From Glaciecola sp965658765 (lineage in GTDB: Bacteria > Pseudomonadota > Gammaproteobacteria > Enterobacterales > Alteromonadaceae): a stretch of 53,261 nt of DNA. The notes under the pieces are model-generated. The model was not told where the DNA came from. It saw nothing but the letters and a program-made list of their open reading frames with translations, and did not search any database. Made by a program: the position numbers and the translations under genes. Each line of letters opens with the position of its first letter. Positions within the stretch are counted from its first letter, which is position 1. The DNA lies in assembly GCA_965658765.1 (NCBI GenBank), contig CBFHTO010000024.1:1-53261 (forward strand), written 5' to 3'. Positions 35,027-43,993 of the stretch are shown in pieces.

Positions 35027-35354
35027 TACAGGTGCAAGTGCTAATAATAAGTTTGGTTTAGCTTGTTCTGTTTGTTTGATTAATCCTCCCCATATAGCAG
35101 TGCATATCTGAGTTTAATCTATCGCTTCAAAAATCCTAGTCGTTTTCCGTTTAGGAAATTAAGACAAAACTGTATTTAGCAAAAATGCGGCTGAGCATTG
35201 AGTCTCTCAGCACAATTTGTATGTTGTTTTGAAATATAAGGTGCGACTTTAGTATATAAAACTTCTACGCAAGCTTCACAGTTTAAGATCGACTTTATTG
35301 ATTAGAGCCAAGATTGGTAATGAAAGTGCTTGATCCACTTTTAGTGTGCGCTTT

Positions 35355-35426
35355 GTTATGACTTTAGTTATGGCGTTAGTTATGGCTTTAGTTATGGCTT
35401 TAGTTATGGCTTTAGTTATGACTTTC
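35355..35426 (+). repeat. 12-bp tandem repeat, six copies
   Basis: Units of GTTATGGCTTTA: three perfect copies (35379-35414) flanked by copies with one or two changes (35355-35378, 35415-35426), fading into degenerate copies to about 35450. The unit is a multiple of three and would read Met-Ala-Leu-Val repeatedly from an ATG at 35358 to a stop at 35439, with no ribosome-binding site, so translation is not claimed. Confidence 0.9.
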
Positions 35427-35462
35427 AGTTGCAGCTTTTAGTTACAACTTAGTGATTAACAC

Positions 35463-35505
35463 AAAAAAAGCCCAAGTATGATTAGATTCTCAAACAACTC
35501 GGGCC
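35463..35505 (-). terminator. Rho-independent terminator downstream of lysS
   Basis: On the minus strand GCCCGAGT pairs with ACTTGGGC (one G-U) and is followed by seven T. It ends the prfB-lysS unit. Confidence 0.8.
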
Positions 35506-35576
35506 CAACACTCAATGATTTTTATCTAGAACTTAGTAGCATCTTTCATCAGATAGACGCCATTGAATGTCATGGT

Positions 35577-35605
35577 TAGGGCCTGTAGAAAATCAACAGG
35601 CCCTA
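35577..35605 (-). other. Perfect hairpin just past lysS stop
   Basis: 10-bp stem TAGGGCCTGT/ACAGGCCCTA, loop of nine, 17 bp after the lysS stop and before the real terminator. No T tract; possibly 3'-end protection. Confidence 0.5.
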
Positions 35606-35621
35606 GCGCAACAAAATTTAA

Positions 35622-37163
35622 TTAATCTTGATTAATTGGCTTCATATGTGGGAACAAGATCACATCTTTAATCGTATTGCAGTCTGCAAAAAGCATAACC
35701 AAACGATCAATACCAATGCCTTCGCCTGCTGTCGGGGCAAGTCCGTACTCAAGGGCTGTAATGTAGTCCTCGTCGAAATGCATGGCTTCATCGTCGCCAG
35801 CGTCTTTTTCTTCCACTTGTTTTCTAAAGCGAGCAGCTTGATCTTCAGAATCATTTAATTCCGAAAAGCCGTTAGCAAGTTCTCGCCCGCCTACAAAGAA
35901 TTCAAAGCGGTCGGTAACAAAAGGGTTAGTGTCGTTTCGACGAGCCAATGGCGAAACCTCCCAAGGGTATTGCGTAATAAACGTGGGTTGGTCAAGCTGC
36001 TCTTCTGCTGTTGCCTCAAATATCTCACATAAATACTTACCAGCCCCCCATATTCCATCAACTTCTGGCTCTTTTATGTGTAACTGTTTAGCCATTTCCT
36101 TTAACTCAGGAAGATGATTTTCTGGATCTAAGATGGCGTCTTGATTCGCTTCAGGCCAATACTTGATAACGGCCTCTGCCATCGATAAGCGAGCAAATGG
36201 CTTGCCAAAATCATACTCTTTGACTTCGACGATTTCTCCATCTGCATCGCGCAAATGGTTCTTAACCACAGTAGATCCAAGTACAGAGTTTGCAAGCTCT
36301 CGCAACATATCTTCTGTCAAATTCATTAGGTCTTGGTAATCAGCATATGCTTGATAAAACTCGAGCATGGTGAACTCTGGGTTATGTCGAGTTGATAAGC
36401 CTTCATTTCGAAAATTACGGTTAATTTCGAATACTCTTTCAAAACCACCCACTACCAAGCGTTTCAAGTAGAGCTCAGGAGCAATTCTCAAAAACATATC
36501 GATGTCTAGAGCGTTGTGTTTAGTGACAAATGGTTTTGCTGTTGCGCCACCGGGTATAACTTGTAACATCGGGGTTTCAACTTCCATAAATCTGCGTTCA
36601 GTGAGATATTTGCGTATACCTGTAACAATTTCACTGCGGATCTGAAAAGTTTTTCTAGTATCAGGGTTAGTTATCAAGTCCACATACCGTTGACGATACT
36701 TAGTCTCTTGATCGGCAAGTCCGTGATATTTTTCAGGTAGAGGGCGCAGTGATTTGGTGAGCAATTGGAACTGCTCCATATTCACATACAAGTCACCTTT
36801 ACCTGACTTATGCAGAGCGCCTTCAACGCCAATAATATCGCCAATATCTAGTGAACCATACTGCGCTTTAATAAGTTTTTGAGCATTCTTATTTGCGTAT
36901 GACTGTATGCGACCGCTCATATCCTGTAACAACAAAAATGGACCGCGTTTTGCCATAACCCTACCAGCAATTTTAACTGGCATATTCTGCTCTTGTAGCG
37001 CTTCTTTTTCATGAGCGCCATAAGTGTTCTGTAAATCTTGGGCATAATGTTCGCGTTTAAATTGATTTGGAAAACCGTTCGAATCGCAATTTTCTCTAAT
37101 AGTCGCCAGCTTCGAACGGCGCTCTGAAATCAATTTATTTTCGTCTTGTTGCTCAATAGTCAT
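35622..37163 (-). CDS. lysS: Lysyl-tRNA synthetase (class II)
   Basis: 513 residues. An OB-fold anticodon-binding domain (about 55-150; VKIAGRVMAKRGPFLLLQDMSGRIQ) precedes the class II catalytic core with motif 2 FRNEGLSTRHNPEFTMLEFY and motif 3 GEGIGIDRLVMLF. It charges tRNA-Lys. It starts 24 bp after the prfB stop, the conserved prfB-lysS pair, and should be co-transcribed with it. Length matches the family. Confidence 0.97.
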   Translation of the reverse strand: MTIEQQDENKLISERRSKLATIRENCDSNGFPNQFKREHYAQDLQNTYGAHEKEALQEQNMPVKIAGRVMAKRGPFLLLQDMSGRIQSYANKNAQKLIKAQYGSLDIGDIIGVEGALHKSGKGDLYVNMEQFQLLTKSLRPLPEKYHGLADQETKYRQRYVDLITNPDTRKTFQIRSEIVTGIRKYLTERRFMEVETPMLQVIPGGATAKPFVTKHNALDIDMFLRIAPELYLKRLVVGGFERVFEINRNFRNEGLSTRHNPEFTMLEFYQAYADYQDLMNLTEDMLRELANSVLGSTVVKNHLRDADGEIVEVKEYDFGKPFARLSMAEAVIKYWPEANQDAILDPENHLPELKEMAKQLHIKEPEVDGIWGAGKYLCEIFEATAEEQLDQPTFITQYPWEVSPLARRNDTNPFVTDRFEFFVGGRELANGFSELNDSEDQAARFRKQVEEKDAGDDEAMHFDEDYITALEYGLAPTAGEGIGIDRLVMLFADCNTIKDVILFPHMKPINQD

Positions 37164-37187
37164 CGAGTATCCTAATTTTGTAAAAAG

Positions 37188-38286
37188 TTACAGCCCAGAT
37201 TTTAAACTGGCAATGATAAATTTATTTAAGTCGCCATCCAATACCGCTTGAGTATTACGAGTCTCGACCCCTGTTCTTAAGTCTTTGATCCTCGAGTCGT
37301 CTAAGACATAAGAACGAATTTGACTGCCCCAACCAATATCAGATTTATTTTCTTCCATGGCTTGTTTTTCTTCATTTTGTTTTTTTAGTTCAAGCTCATA
37401 TAGCTTCGCTTTTAGCTGTTTCATTGCTTGATCTTTGTTCTTGTGTTGAGAGCGATCGTTTTGGCATTGCACAACTGTGTTACTTGGCAAGTGGGTAATT
37501 CTTACTGCAGAGTCTGTCCGGTTAACGTGCTGACCACCTGCACCTGAAGCGCGATACGTATCAATTCGCAAATCTGCTGGGTTTATTTCAATGTCAATAT
37601 CATCATTAACCTCAGGATAGGCAAATGCAGACGCAAAAGACGTATGCCTGCGATTTCCACTATCAAAAGGTGATTTTCGAACTAAACGATGTACCCCAGT
37701 TTCGGTACGAAGCCAGCCGAAGGCATACTCACCCGTAAATTTAATAGTAGCGCTTTTGATGCCTGCAACGTCACCATCAGAAACCTCTATTAATTCAGTT
37801 TTAAAACCTTGTTCTTCGCCCCATCGCAAATACATGCGCAATAACATATTTGCCCAATCTTGTGCTTCTGTGCCGCCAGATCCAGATTGAATGTCGATGT
37901 ATCCGTCGTTGATATCATTTGGACCAGAAAACATTCGGCGAAACTCAAGCGTCTCTAACTGTTTGAGTAAGTCGCTTAATTCTTTTTCTGCTTCGTTGAA
38001 AGTTTCTTCGTCCTCTGCTTCAACCGCTAACTCTAGCAAGCCTTCAACGTCTTCGGTACCTTGATCAAGGCTTTTGATGGTATCGACAATTAGGTCTAGA
38101 TTGTTTTTCTCTTTGCCTAGCTTTTGGGCGTAATCTGGATCATTCCAAATATTCGGATCTTCAAGCTCTTTTGATACTTCTTCAAGTCGTTCTACCTTGA
38201 CATCATAGTCAAAGATACCCCCTAAGAGCATCTGAGCGACTTCGGATATCAGCAATGGCATTTGTGATTGGATTTACTTCAAACAT
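37188..38286 (-). CDS. prfB: Peptide chain release factor 2, with programmed +1 frameshift
   Basis: RF2 terminates at UAA and UGA. The true start is ATG 38286: 25 codons (MFEVNPITNAIADIRSRSDA...) run into an in-frame TGA at 38211-38209, in the context CTT AGG GGG TAT CTT TGA C, identical to the E. coli site with its internal Shine-Dalgarno. A +1 slip at CTT continues as DYDVKVERLEEV. The joined product is 365 residues, as in E. coli. The recognition tripeptide SPF (KSPFDSGNRRH) and the GGQ loop (GAGGQHVNRTDS) are present. The shift autoregulates RF2. A continuous frame from 38261 is an artefact of the wrong N-terminus. Confidence 0.97.
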
Positions 38287-38515
38287 AGCTAAAATACACT
38301 ACTACTTTATAATAATAGAAAGACGCGAGAGTGTACCGAAAAAACCGCCTTTTGGGTAGTGTAGAAGCGCTCTGTTTGACCGATAAACTGGCAACAGATT
38401 CCTTCTATCAACTCGATTGCTGAAATTGTTCCAAAGGTATTAGATACCGCAAGTAACTATATTATTTTCATTTTTTTCGCTTAGTTAACTTGCGGCCACC
38501 ATAACTCCAATAAAG

Positions 38516-39091
38516 CTAAATTGATTGTACCGCTTTTGTGAAACTTACTGCTTGGTCTCCTAGAGCATGCAACTTTTTAATGGTTGCTTCGTCGCTAACT
38601 TCGCCTTGGTCGTTAACTAACTTTCCAACGTGAGCAATTGCCTGCTGTGAAGGATGTACATGCATACCGATGTTACCTAGCAGCATTCTCAATGGAACCA
38701 GTACTCGCATGCCACCTAAGCCGCCTGGAGACGCAGCCATAATAGTTGCTGACTTCCCTTTGAAAGCTTGAAGAGGCGTTTCTCCGTCCTCTTTGCGCGA
38801 TGCCCAATCAATAGCATTTTTAAGAGCTGCGCTGTAGCCACTATTGTATTCTGGACTAGCTATCAAAAATCCATCATGCTCTAACAAAAGTTCTTTGAAT
38901 TGGCGGGCTTCGGCTGGCATTCCTGAATTAGCCTCATCGTCTTCATTAAATATCGGTGCTATGTAGTCTTTAAGATGTGCGATAGTCACCGAGGCGCCAG
39001 CATTACGCGCGCCCTCTGCGGCACACTCTACAATACTCTGATTAAATGACTCTTTTCTTAAACTGCCGCTAAAGGCTAATAACTTACACAT
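38516..39091 (-). CDS. NAD(P)H-dependent FMN reductase (flavodoxin-like)
   Basis: 191 residues. The FMN phosphate loop is at the start (FSGSLRKESFNQSIV), with SPEYNSGYSAALKNAIDWAS and SPGGLGGMRVLVPLRMLL as in the ChrR/YieF and SsuE-type reductases. It reduces quinones, flavins or other acceptors with NAD(P)H, likely two electrons at a time. Substrate not known. It lies between argS and prfB on the same strand, with 229 bp before prfB, so it need not be co-regulated. Confidence 0.88.
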   Translation of the reverse strand: MCKLLAFSGSLRKESFNQSIVECAAEGARNAGASVTIAHLKDYIAPIFNEDDEANSGMPAEARQFKELLLEHDGFLIASPEYNSGYSAALKNAIDWASRKEDGETPLQAFKGKSATIMAASPGGLGGMRVLVPLRMLLGNIGMHVHPSQQAIAHVGKLVNDQGEVSDEATIKKLHALGDQAVSFTKAVQSI

Positions 39092-39190
39092 ATTACCTAC
39101 CTACTTTTATTATTAGTTTTAAGTTAATTATGGTTACGCAAGCGATACAAATACGTTCAAATCAAAATCATCTATGTCTCAAGGAAAGAT

Positions 39191-40936
39191 CTACATCTTC
39201 TGCAAGGTATCGATCCCTAACAAGTTCAGTCCTAGCTTTAGCGTTTTTGAAGTCAAAGCACAAATCAACAATCTCGAGCGTTTTACATCTGAATCTATAC
39301 CAGCCTTTAGAATGGGACAAGCCTCGTAAAATCGCATAAAGTGAGACGCTAACTCATACAAATAAGAACACAAGACATGCGGTGTTGCGTCTTTTGCTAC
39401 TATTTCCAGGGCATCTTGAAACTGTAAGAGATGCAATACCAGTGCCTTCTCAGCGACTTCATTAACATTTGCATCTGAGTTATTTGATGTGAGTAGTTCA
39501 TCCAGATTAATTTCTGCTTTTGCAAAAATGCTTTGAATGCGGGTGTATGCATATTGTAAGTAGGGAGCGGTATTGCCCTCAAAAGTGAGCATTGAGTCCC
39601 AATCAAAAACATAATCCGTGGTTCTGTTTTTGCTTAAATCAGCATACTTAACTGCACCTATACCGATCGTATTTTTCATCTCGGTTAGTTCTTCCGATGC
39701 CAGTTCAGGACTTCTATTTTTAATTAATGTTTCGGCTCGATCCACAGCCTCATCTAATAAATCAACCAACTTAACAGTGCCACCGGTCCGCGTCTTGAAT
39801 GGTTTGTTGTCTTTGCCAAGCATCATTCCAAACGGGCAGTGTTGATACGACTGCTCTGCACCGATAAACTCCGCTTTACGTGCAACAATTTCAGTTTGCT
39901 TAAAGTGTAATGCCTGGCGAGCGTCAGTAAATATGAGTGTTCTGTTTGCGTTTAAAGTGCCACATCTATAACGGATTGCCGCTAAATCTGTAGTCGCATA
40001 TAAGTAGCCACCACCAGATTTTTGAACGATGTAAACCGCTGGCTTGCCATTTTTGTCTGCTAATTCTTCGATAAAAACAACGATGGCACCTTGGTCTTTT
40101 ACTGCAATATGTTTATCTAAGAGCTCCGTGATTACCGCCTTAAGATCATGATTGTAAGCACTTTCTCCCATGATGTCTTCACGACTCAAGCTCACGTTTA
40201 ATTTTTCATATACCTCTTCGGAGTGAGTAACCGAAACATCAATAAAGTTCTGCCACAGTTCTAGGCAATGATTATCACCACCCTGCAACTTAACAACGTA
40301 TTCACGTGATTTATCAGCAAAGCCATCTTCACTATCGAAGCGTTGCTTGGCTTCTCTGTAGAACGCTTCTAAATCACTAAGCGCGGTTTCTGCTACTGCA
40401 TTGTGCGCAAGTTTATCTTCTAGATGTGCGAGCAACATGCCAAACTGAGTACCCCAGTCGCCCATATGGTTTTGACGAATGACCTTATGCCCCAGAAACT
40501 CTAAGCATTTTACGACGGCGTCACCGATAATGGTCGAACGTAAATGTCCAACATGCATTTCTTTCGCTAAATTAGGTGCGGAATAATCCACAACAACAAC
40601 TTCTTGTTCTTGTTTGTTGATGCCAATTCTTTCGTCTTCCAAGGCATTTGAGAGTTGAGTCGACAACCAATCATTGCGCAAATGAATGTTGATAAACCCT
40701 GGACCAGCGATTTCTACTTTTTGTGCAAGATCATCAATTGAAACCTTATCAATGATTTGTTGTGCAATATCGCGAGGAGCCATTTTGGCGCGTTTAGCGA
40801 GTGCCATTGCACCATTAAATTGATAGTCCCCAAACCCTTCTCGATTGCTCTTTGCTAAAGGTATAGGGGCATCTTTGTAACCAAGGTTATCTAACGCCGT
40901 TTCGAAGCGTTTTATTAATAATTTTTGAATGTGCAT
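39191..40936 (-). CDS. argS: Arginyl-tRNA synthetase
   Basis: 581 residues, class I. The N-terminal ArgRS domain (about 1-110) is followed by the HIGH-like motif in AKEMHVGHLRSTIIGD, the catalytic core with MMLGKDNKPFKTRTGG replacing the KMSK region, and the DALR-type anticodon domain at the C-terminus (LASHFMRFYEACPIL). Charges tRNA-Arg in the tRNA-dependent manner typical of ArgRS. Its start is 32 bp past the prfC stop. Confidence 0.97.
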   Translation of the reverse strand: MHIQKLLIKRFETALDNLGYKDAPIPLAKSNREGFGDYQFNGAMALAKRAKMAPRDIAQQIIDKVSIDDLAQKVEIAGPGFINIHLRNDWLSTQLSNALEDERIGINKQEQEVVVVDYSAPNLAKEMHVGHLRSTIIGDAVVKCLEFLGHKVIRQNHMGDWGTQFGMLLAHLEDKLAHNAVAETALSDLEAFYREAKQRFDSEDGFADKSREYVVKLQGGDNHCLELWQNFIDVSVTHSEEVYEKLNVSLSREDIMGESAYNHDLKAVITELLDKHIAVKDQGAIVVFIEELADKNGKPAVYIVQKSGGGYLYATTDLAAIRYRCGTLNANRTLIFTDARQALHFKQTEIVARKAEFIGAEQSYQHCPFGMMLGKDNKPFKTRTGGTVKLVDLLDEAVDRAETLIKNRSPELASEELTEMKNTIGIGAVKYADLSKNRTTDYVFDWDSMLTFEGNTAPYLQYAYTRIQSIFAKAEINLDELLTSNNSDANVNEVAEKALVLHLLQFQDALEIVAKDATPHVLCSYLYELASHFMRFYEACPILKAGIDSDVKRSRLLICALTSKTLKLGLNLLGIDTLQKM

Positions 40937-40968
40937 AAGTAAGTATTCTAATATTCGAAAAAAGAGGC

Positions 40969-42558
40969 TTATTGCTCGCGCGTTGCGGCAAATTTAATGT
41001 CTGGATAACGGTCTTGCGCAAGCGATAGATTTACCATTGTTGGCGCTATATAAGTCAAGTTATCACCACCATCGTAAGCCAAATTAGTTTCTGTTTTGCG
41101 TCTGAATTCATCGACTTTTCTATCGTCTCCATAAACCCATCGCGCCGTGCTTACATTGACATGCTCATACATGGCATCAACGTTATACTCGGCTTTTAAG
41201 CGAGCAACGACCACATCAAATTGCAACACTCCTACCGCCCCTACAATTAAATCATTGTTTATAAGAGGCCTGAAAACTTGCACTGCGCCCTCTTCTGATA
41301 ATTGAATCAAGCCCTTTAACAGTTGTTTCTGTTTTAGGGGGTCTTTTAAACGTATGCGCTTAAATAGTTCGGGAGCAAAATTAGGAATGCCAGTGAAATT
41401 ATATTTTTCACCACTAGTGAAGGTATCTCCAATCCGCATTGAGCCGTGATTATGCAAACCGATAATATCGCCCGCATATGCCTCTTCAAGTAAAGCTCGG
41501 TCACCGGCCAAAAAGGTCAAAGCATCGGAAATCCGTACTTCTTTGCCAATGCGAGTATGATGCAATTTCATCCCCTTTTGATATTTGCCTGATACTATTC
41601 GGCAAAATGCAATCCTATCACGGTGCTTAGGATCCATATTCGCTTGAATTTTAAATACAAATCCGCTGAAGCTCGGCTCGTCCGCTGCTACGTTTTTATC
41701 GGCATCAGTTGCTCGCCCAAGCGGCGCAGGTGCCCATTCAACTAAACCATCTAGCATATGATCAACACCAAAATTCCCTAGAGCTGTACCAAAAAAGACA
41801 GGAGTTAACTCACCTTCCATAAACATCTCTTGGTCGAATTCGTTTGACGCTCCTTGTACAAGCTCTAACTCTTCCCTTAATTGACCAGCTAAGTCAGCAC
41901 CGACCGCTTCATCTAATTCAGGGTTATCTAAACCTTTGATAATTCTTACATCTTGAATCGTGTGGCCAAGACCAGACTGGTATAAAATAGTCTCGTCTCT
42001 ATGAATGTGATACACACCTTTAAACAGCTTTCCGCAACCAATCGGCCATGTAACAGGCGCACACAATATATCCAGTTCAGACTCGACTTCATCCAGTAGT
42101 TCAAGTGGGTCGCGAATGTCCCTGTCTAGCTTGTTCATAAAAGTAACAATAGGTGTATCTCGTAAGCGTGTAACTTCCATCAATTTGCGAGTTCTATCTT
42201 CTACCCCTTTAGCTGCGTCAATCACCATCAAACATGAGTCGACGGCAGTTAGAGTGCGGTAGGTATCTTCAGAGAAGTCTTCGTGGCCAGGAGTATCTAA
42301 TAAGTTAACTAACTTTTCTTGATACGGAAATTGCATAACACTCGTACTGACGGAAATACCACGCTCTTTTTCCATGTCCATCCAATCCGATTTAGCATGC
42401 TGCCCCGATTTTTTTCCTTTCACTGTGCCGGCTTTTTGCAAAGCGTTGCCGAACAGTAGAACTTTTTCTGTTATGGTTGTCTTACCCGCATCAGGGTGAG
42501 AGATGATAGCGAAAGTTCGTCGCTTATTGATTTCATTAAGAAAATCGGCGTTTGCCAT
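40969..42558 (-). CDS. prfC: Peptide chain release factor 3
   Basis: 529 residues, translational GTPase. G1 SHPDAGKTTITEK, G2/G3 region with DTPGHEDFSEDTYR, G4 NKLDRD; then domains 2 and 3 with VFRPLINNDLIVGAVGVLQFDVV. RF3 removes RF1/RF2 after peptide release. Single start at 42558. Upstream 307 bp separate it from rimI on the same strand. Confidence 0.96.
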   Translation of the reverse strand: MANADFLNEINKRRTFAIISHPDAGKTTITEKVLLFGNALQKAGTVKGKKSGQHAKSDWMDMEKERGISVSTSVMQFPYQEKLVNLLDTPGHEDFSEDTYRTLTAVDSCLMVIDAAKGVEDRTRKLMEVTRLRDTPIVTFMNKLDRDIRDPLELLDEVESELDILCAPVTWPIGCGKLFKGVYHIHRDETILYQSGLGHTIQDVRIIKGLDNPELDEAVGADLAGQLREELELVQGASNEFDQEMFMEGELTPVFFGTALGNFGVDHMLDGLVEWAPAPLGRATDADKNVAADEPSFSGFVFKIQANMDPKHRDRIAFCRIVSGKYQKGMKLHHTRIGKEVRISDALTFLAGDRALLEEAYAGDIIGLHNHGSMRIGDTFTSGEKYNFTGIPNFAPELFKRIRLKDPLKQKQLLKGLIQLSEEGAVQVFRPLINNDLIVGAVGVLQFDVVVARLKAEYNVDAMYEHVNVSTARWVYGDDRKVDEFRRKTETNLAYDGGDNLTYIAPTMVNLSLAQDRYPDIKFAATREQ

Positions 42559-42865
42559 GTATCTAAATTCCCGTTTTGCACAACTGTTTGTACAAAAAAT
42601 AAAGTTAACTCTTAGCCCTGACTATCTAGCAGCTAGGTGACCATTAGCCAGCCTTACCTCCCATCAGAGCATTCAAAAATTCGTGCGCTAGTTTAGCAAA
42701 ATAACTCAGTACTATAAATCAAACACTCAGCTCTTAGTTGTGCTTTTTCAAAGTTAAATGTGACTAAACTAGTAAAAGCTTGATAAGAAGTGTGTCGAGA
42801 AAGCTCACATAGTCTCTATTGCCTACAGAGAAAAACTAAAAAGCATCTGAAATACTTATGTAACT
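42559..42865. other. Intergenic region between rimI and prfC
   Basis: 307 bp, presumably holding the prfC promoter on the minus strand. I see only a short weak repeat CTAGC/GCTAG near 42625-42640 and a 5-bp TCTCT/AGAGA pair near 42815-42830; a 77-codon plus-strand frame starting at 42790 mostly overlaps rimI antisense and is not credible. Confidence 0.4.
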
Positions 42866-43342
42866 CTATGTCAGTACTAAACCCATTATGTGAGCGTCTT
42901 CATATGAGCCACCTTGCACTTGATAATAATTATTGCGTAATCCCCAAATACAGAAACCAAGACCTTTATAAAGCGATATGGCATGAAGATTTTGTGTATT
43001 TACTTCAAGTAGTACGCTCGTAATTTTTTGCTCGCGCAATAAGTCGATACCCGCCGATAATAAGTGTTTAGCAAAACCTTTATTTCTATGTGTCTTTTTG
43101 ACGCCAATGGCTTCTACTTCTGCTTCACCTAGTGTCACACTCATTAGAAGGTAGGCACATAGCGTATTTTCGACTATCAACAAAAGTGATGTGGGGTTTT
43201 CATAACTCTTTCTGAATGTATTGAAATGCCATGGATTGTCTCGATGCTCACTAAATAGCTGATAGCATGATTGCATCAAATCAGGACACTCATGGCTTTT
43301 TAGTAAAACAATGTCTGTATGTTTTGCTTTAGTGTGATACAT
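42866..43342 (-). CDS. rimI: Ribosomal-protein-alanine N-acetyltransferase RimI
   Basis: A 158-residue GNAT protein. The acetyl-CoA loop is VKKTHRNKGFAKHLL; SVLLEVNTQNLHAISLYKGLGF followed by RNNYYQVQGGSYEDAHIMGL is the RimI signature, with the tyrosine pair of the active site. It acetylates the N-terminus of ribosomal protein S18. A holD-like gene lies upstream on the same strand, the enterobacterial holD-rimI arrangement. Confidence 0.85.
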   Translation of the reverse strand: MYHTKAKHTDIVLLKSHECPDLMQSCYQLFSEHRDNPWHFNTFRKSYENPTSLLLIVENTLCAYLLMSVTLGEAEVEAIGVKKTHRNKGFAKHLLSAGIDLLREQKITSVLLEVNTQNLHAISLYKGLGFCIWGLRNNYYQVQGGSYEDAHIMGLVLT

Positions 43343-43528
43343 ATTTAAAAAAACTCAATCTAGGAGCATGCATTTGTGCGACTTGTTTTTGCATGCGATA
43401 CACACACAAAGTTTTCTTAAAAATACTAGCTGTACTCAATTTAAGCAAAGTGAAATCCTAGCGTAGCTGAAAGGGCTAAATTACTCGAGACTAAATAAAA
43501 TCTCAACAAGGTATGTACTTTGAATGCA

Positions 43529-43807
43529 CTAAGCACCGTCTGCTTCGACATCAGGACGAATAGCGAGCCAAACGGATTTTTTAAACTGTGAGTCCGAATC
43601 ATAAGTAAACTTAGGAAGATACAAGGTCTGGCTGTCTCTATCGAATCTAGGCTTAGTGTTTTCAAATACGCAAGCGCTTGATTCAATTCCCAACAGTGAA
43701 AATACATCGGTCAACCAAGGGTACTCTTTCACTGTTCGTTTTTCGACCAAGTCATAAAGTTCTATGCCCAAAGTTTGCAATATTGCAGTATGTGTATCGT
43801 CGACCAT
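43529..43807 (-). CDS. holD: Short HolD-like protein (DNA polymerase III psi subunit)
   Basis: A 92-residue protein. The start TAILQTLGIELYDLVEK resembles the psi N-terminal LQQLGITQW..L segment, which binds the clamp-loader, and SQFKKSVWLAIR resembles the C-terminal helix. It sits upstream of rimI, as holD does in E. coli. It is much shorter than E. coli psi (137), so the central part is reduced. Ribosome-binding site is weak. The call depends mostly on position and the N-terminal motif; it may be another small protein. Confidence 0.5.
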   Translation of the reverse strand: MVDDTHTAILQTLGIELYDLVEKRTVKEYPWLTDVFSLLGIESSACVFENTKPRFDRDSQTLYLPKFTYDSDSQFKKSVWLAIRPDVEADGA

Positions 43808-43853
43808 AGCGTGACAGTACCATTACATAGGTTGTTGCGCACAAAAGAAAAGT

Positions 43854-43930
43854 TGGCAGGGGTGGAGGGACTCGAACCCCCAACCATCGGTTTTGGAGAC
43901 CGCTGTTCTACCAATTCGAACTACACCCCT
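43854..43930 (-). tRNA. tRNA-Trp (anticodon CCA)
   Basis: A 77-nt cloverleaf on the minus strand. Acceptor AGGGGTG pairs with CACCCCT; anticodon loop CTCCAAA within stem CGGT...ACCG gives anticodon CCA; GGTTCGAGTCC is the T arm; the 3' CCA is encoded (43854-43856). It lies between the thiamine operon end and the holD-like gene and could be transcribed from either direction's upstream promoter. Confidence 0.96.
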
Positions 43931-43993
43931 AGCTTGGCGAGCATTATAGCCTCAGAAACAAATAAATAAAGTACTTTATGAGTTGGAAATTCT

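Larger units (their letters stand above)
35027..35621. other. Intergenic region, nhaC 5' side / lysS 3' side
   Basis: 595 bp holding, from nhaC outward, the possible N-terminal extension and Shine-Dalgarno of nhaC (35027-35091), a putative promoter zone, the 12-bp tandem repeat (35355-35426), and two hairpins behind lysS. No further gene is convincing. Confidence 0.5.

Noticed and set aside
35358..35441. A 27-residue Met-Ala-Leu-Val repeat peptide
   Set aside because: No ribosome-binding site; the open frame follows from the repeat length being a multiple of three.
43441..43707. An 88-codon frame overlapping the holD-like gene
   Set aside because: Same strand, different frame, no start signal; the overlapped gene has better motif and position support.
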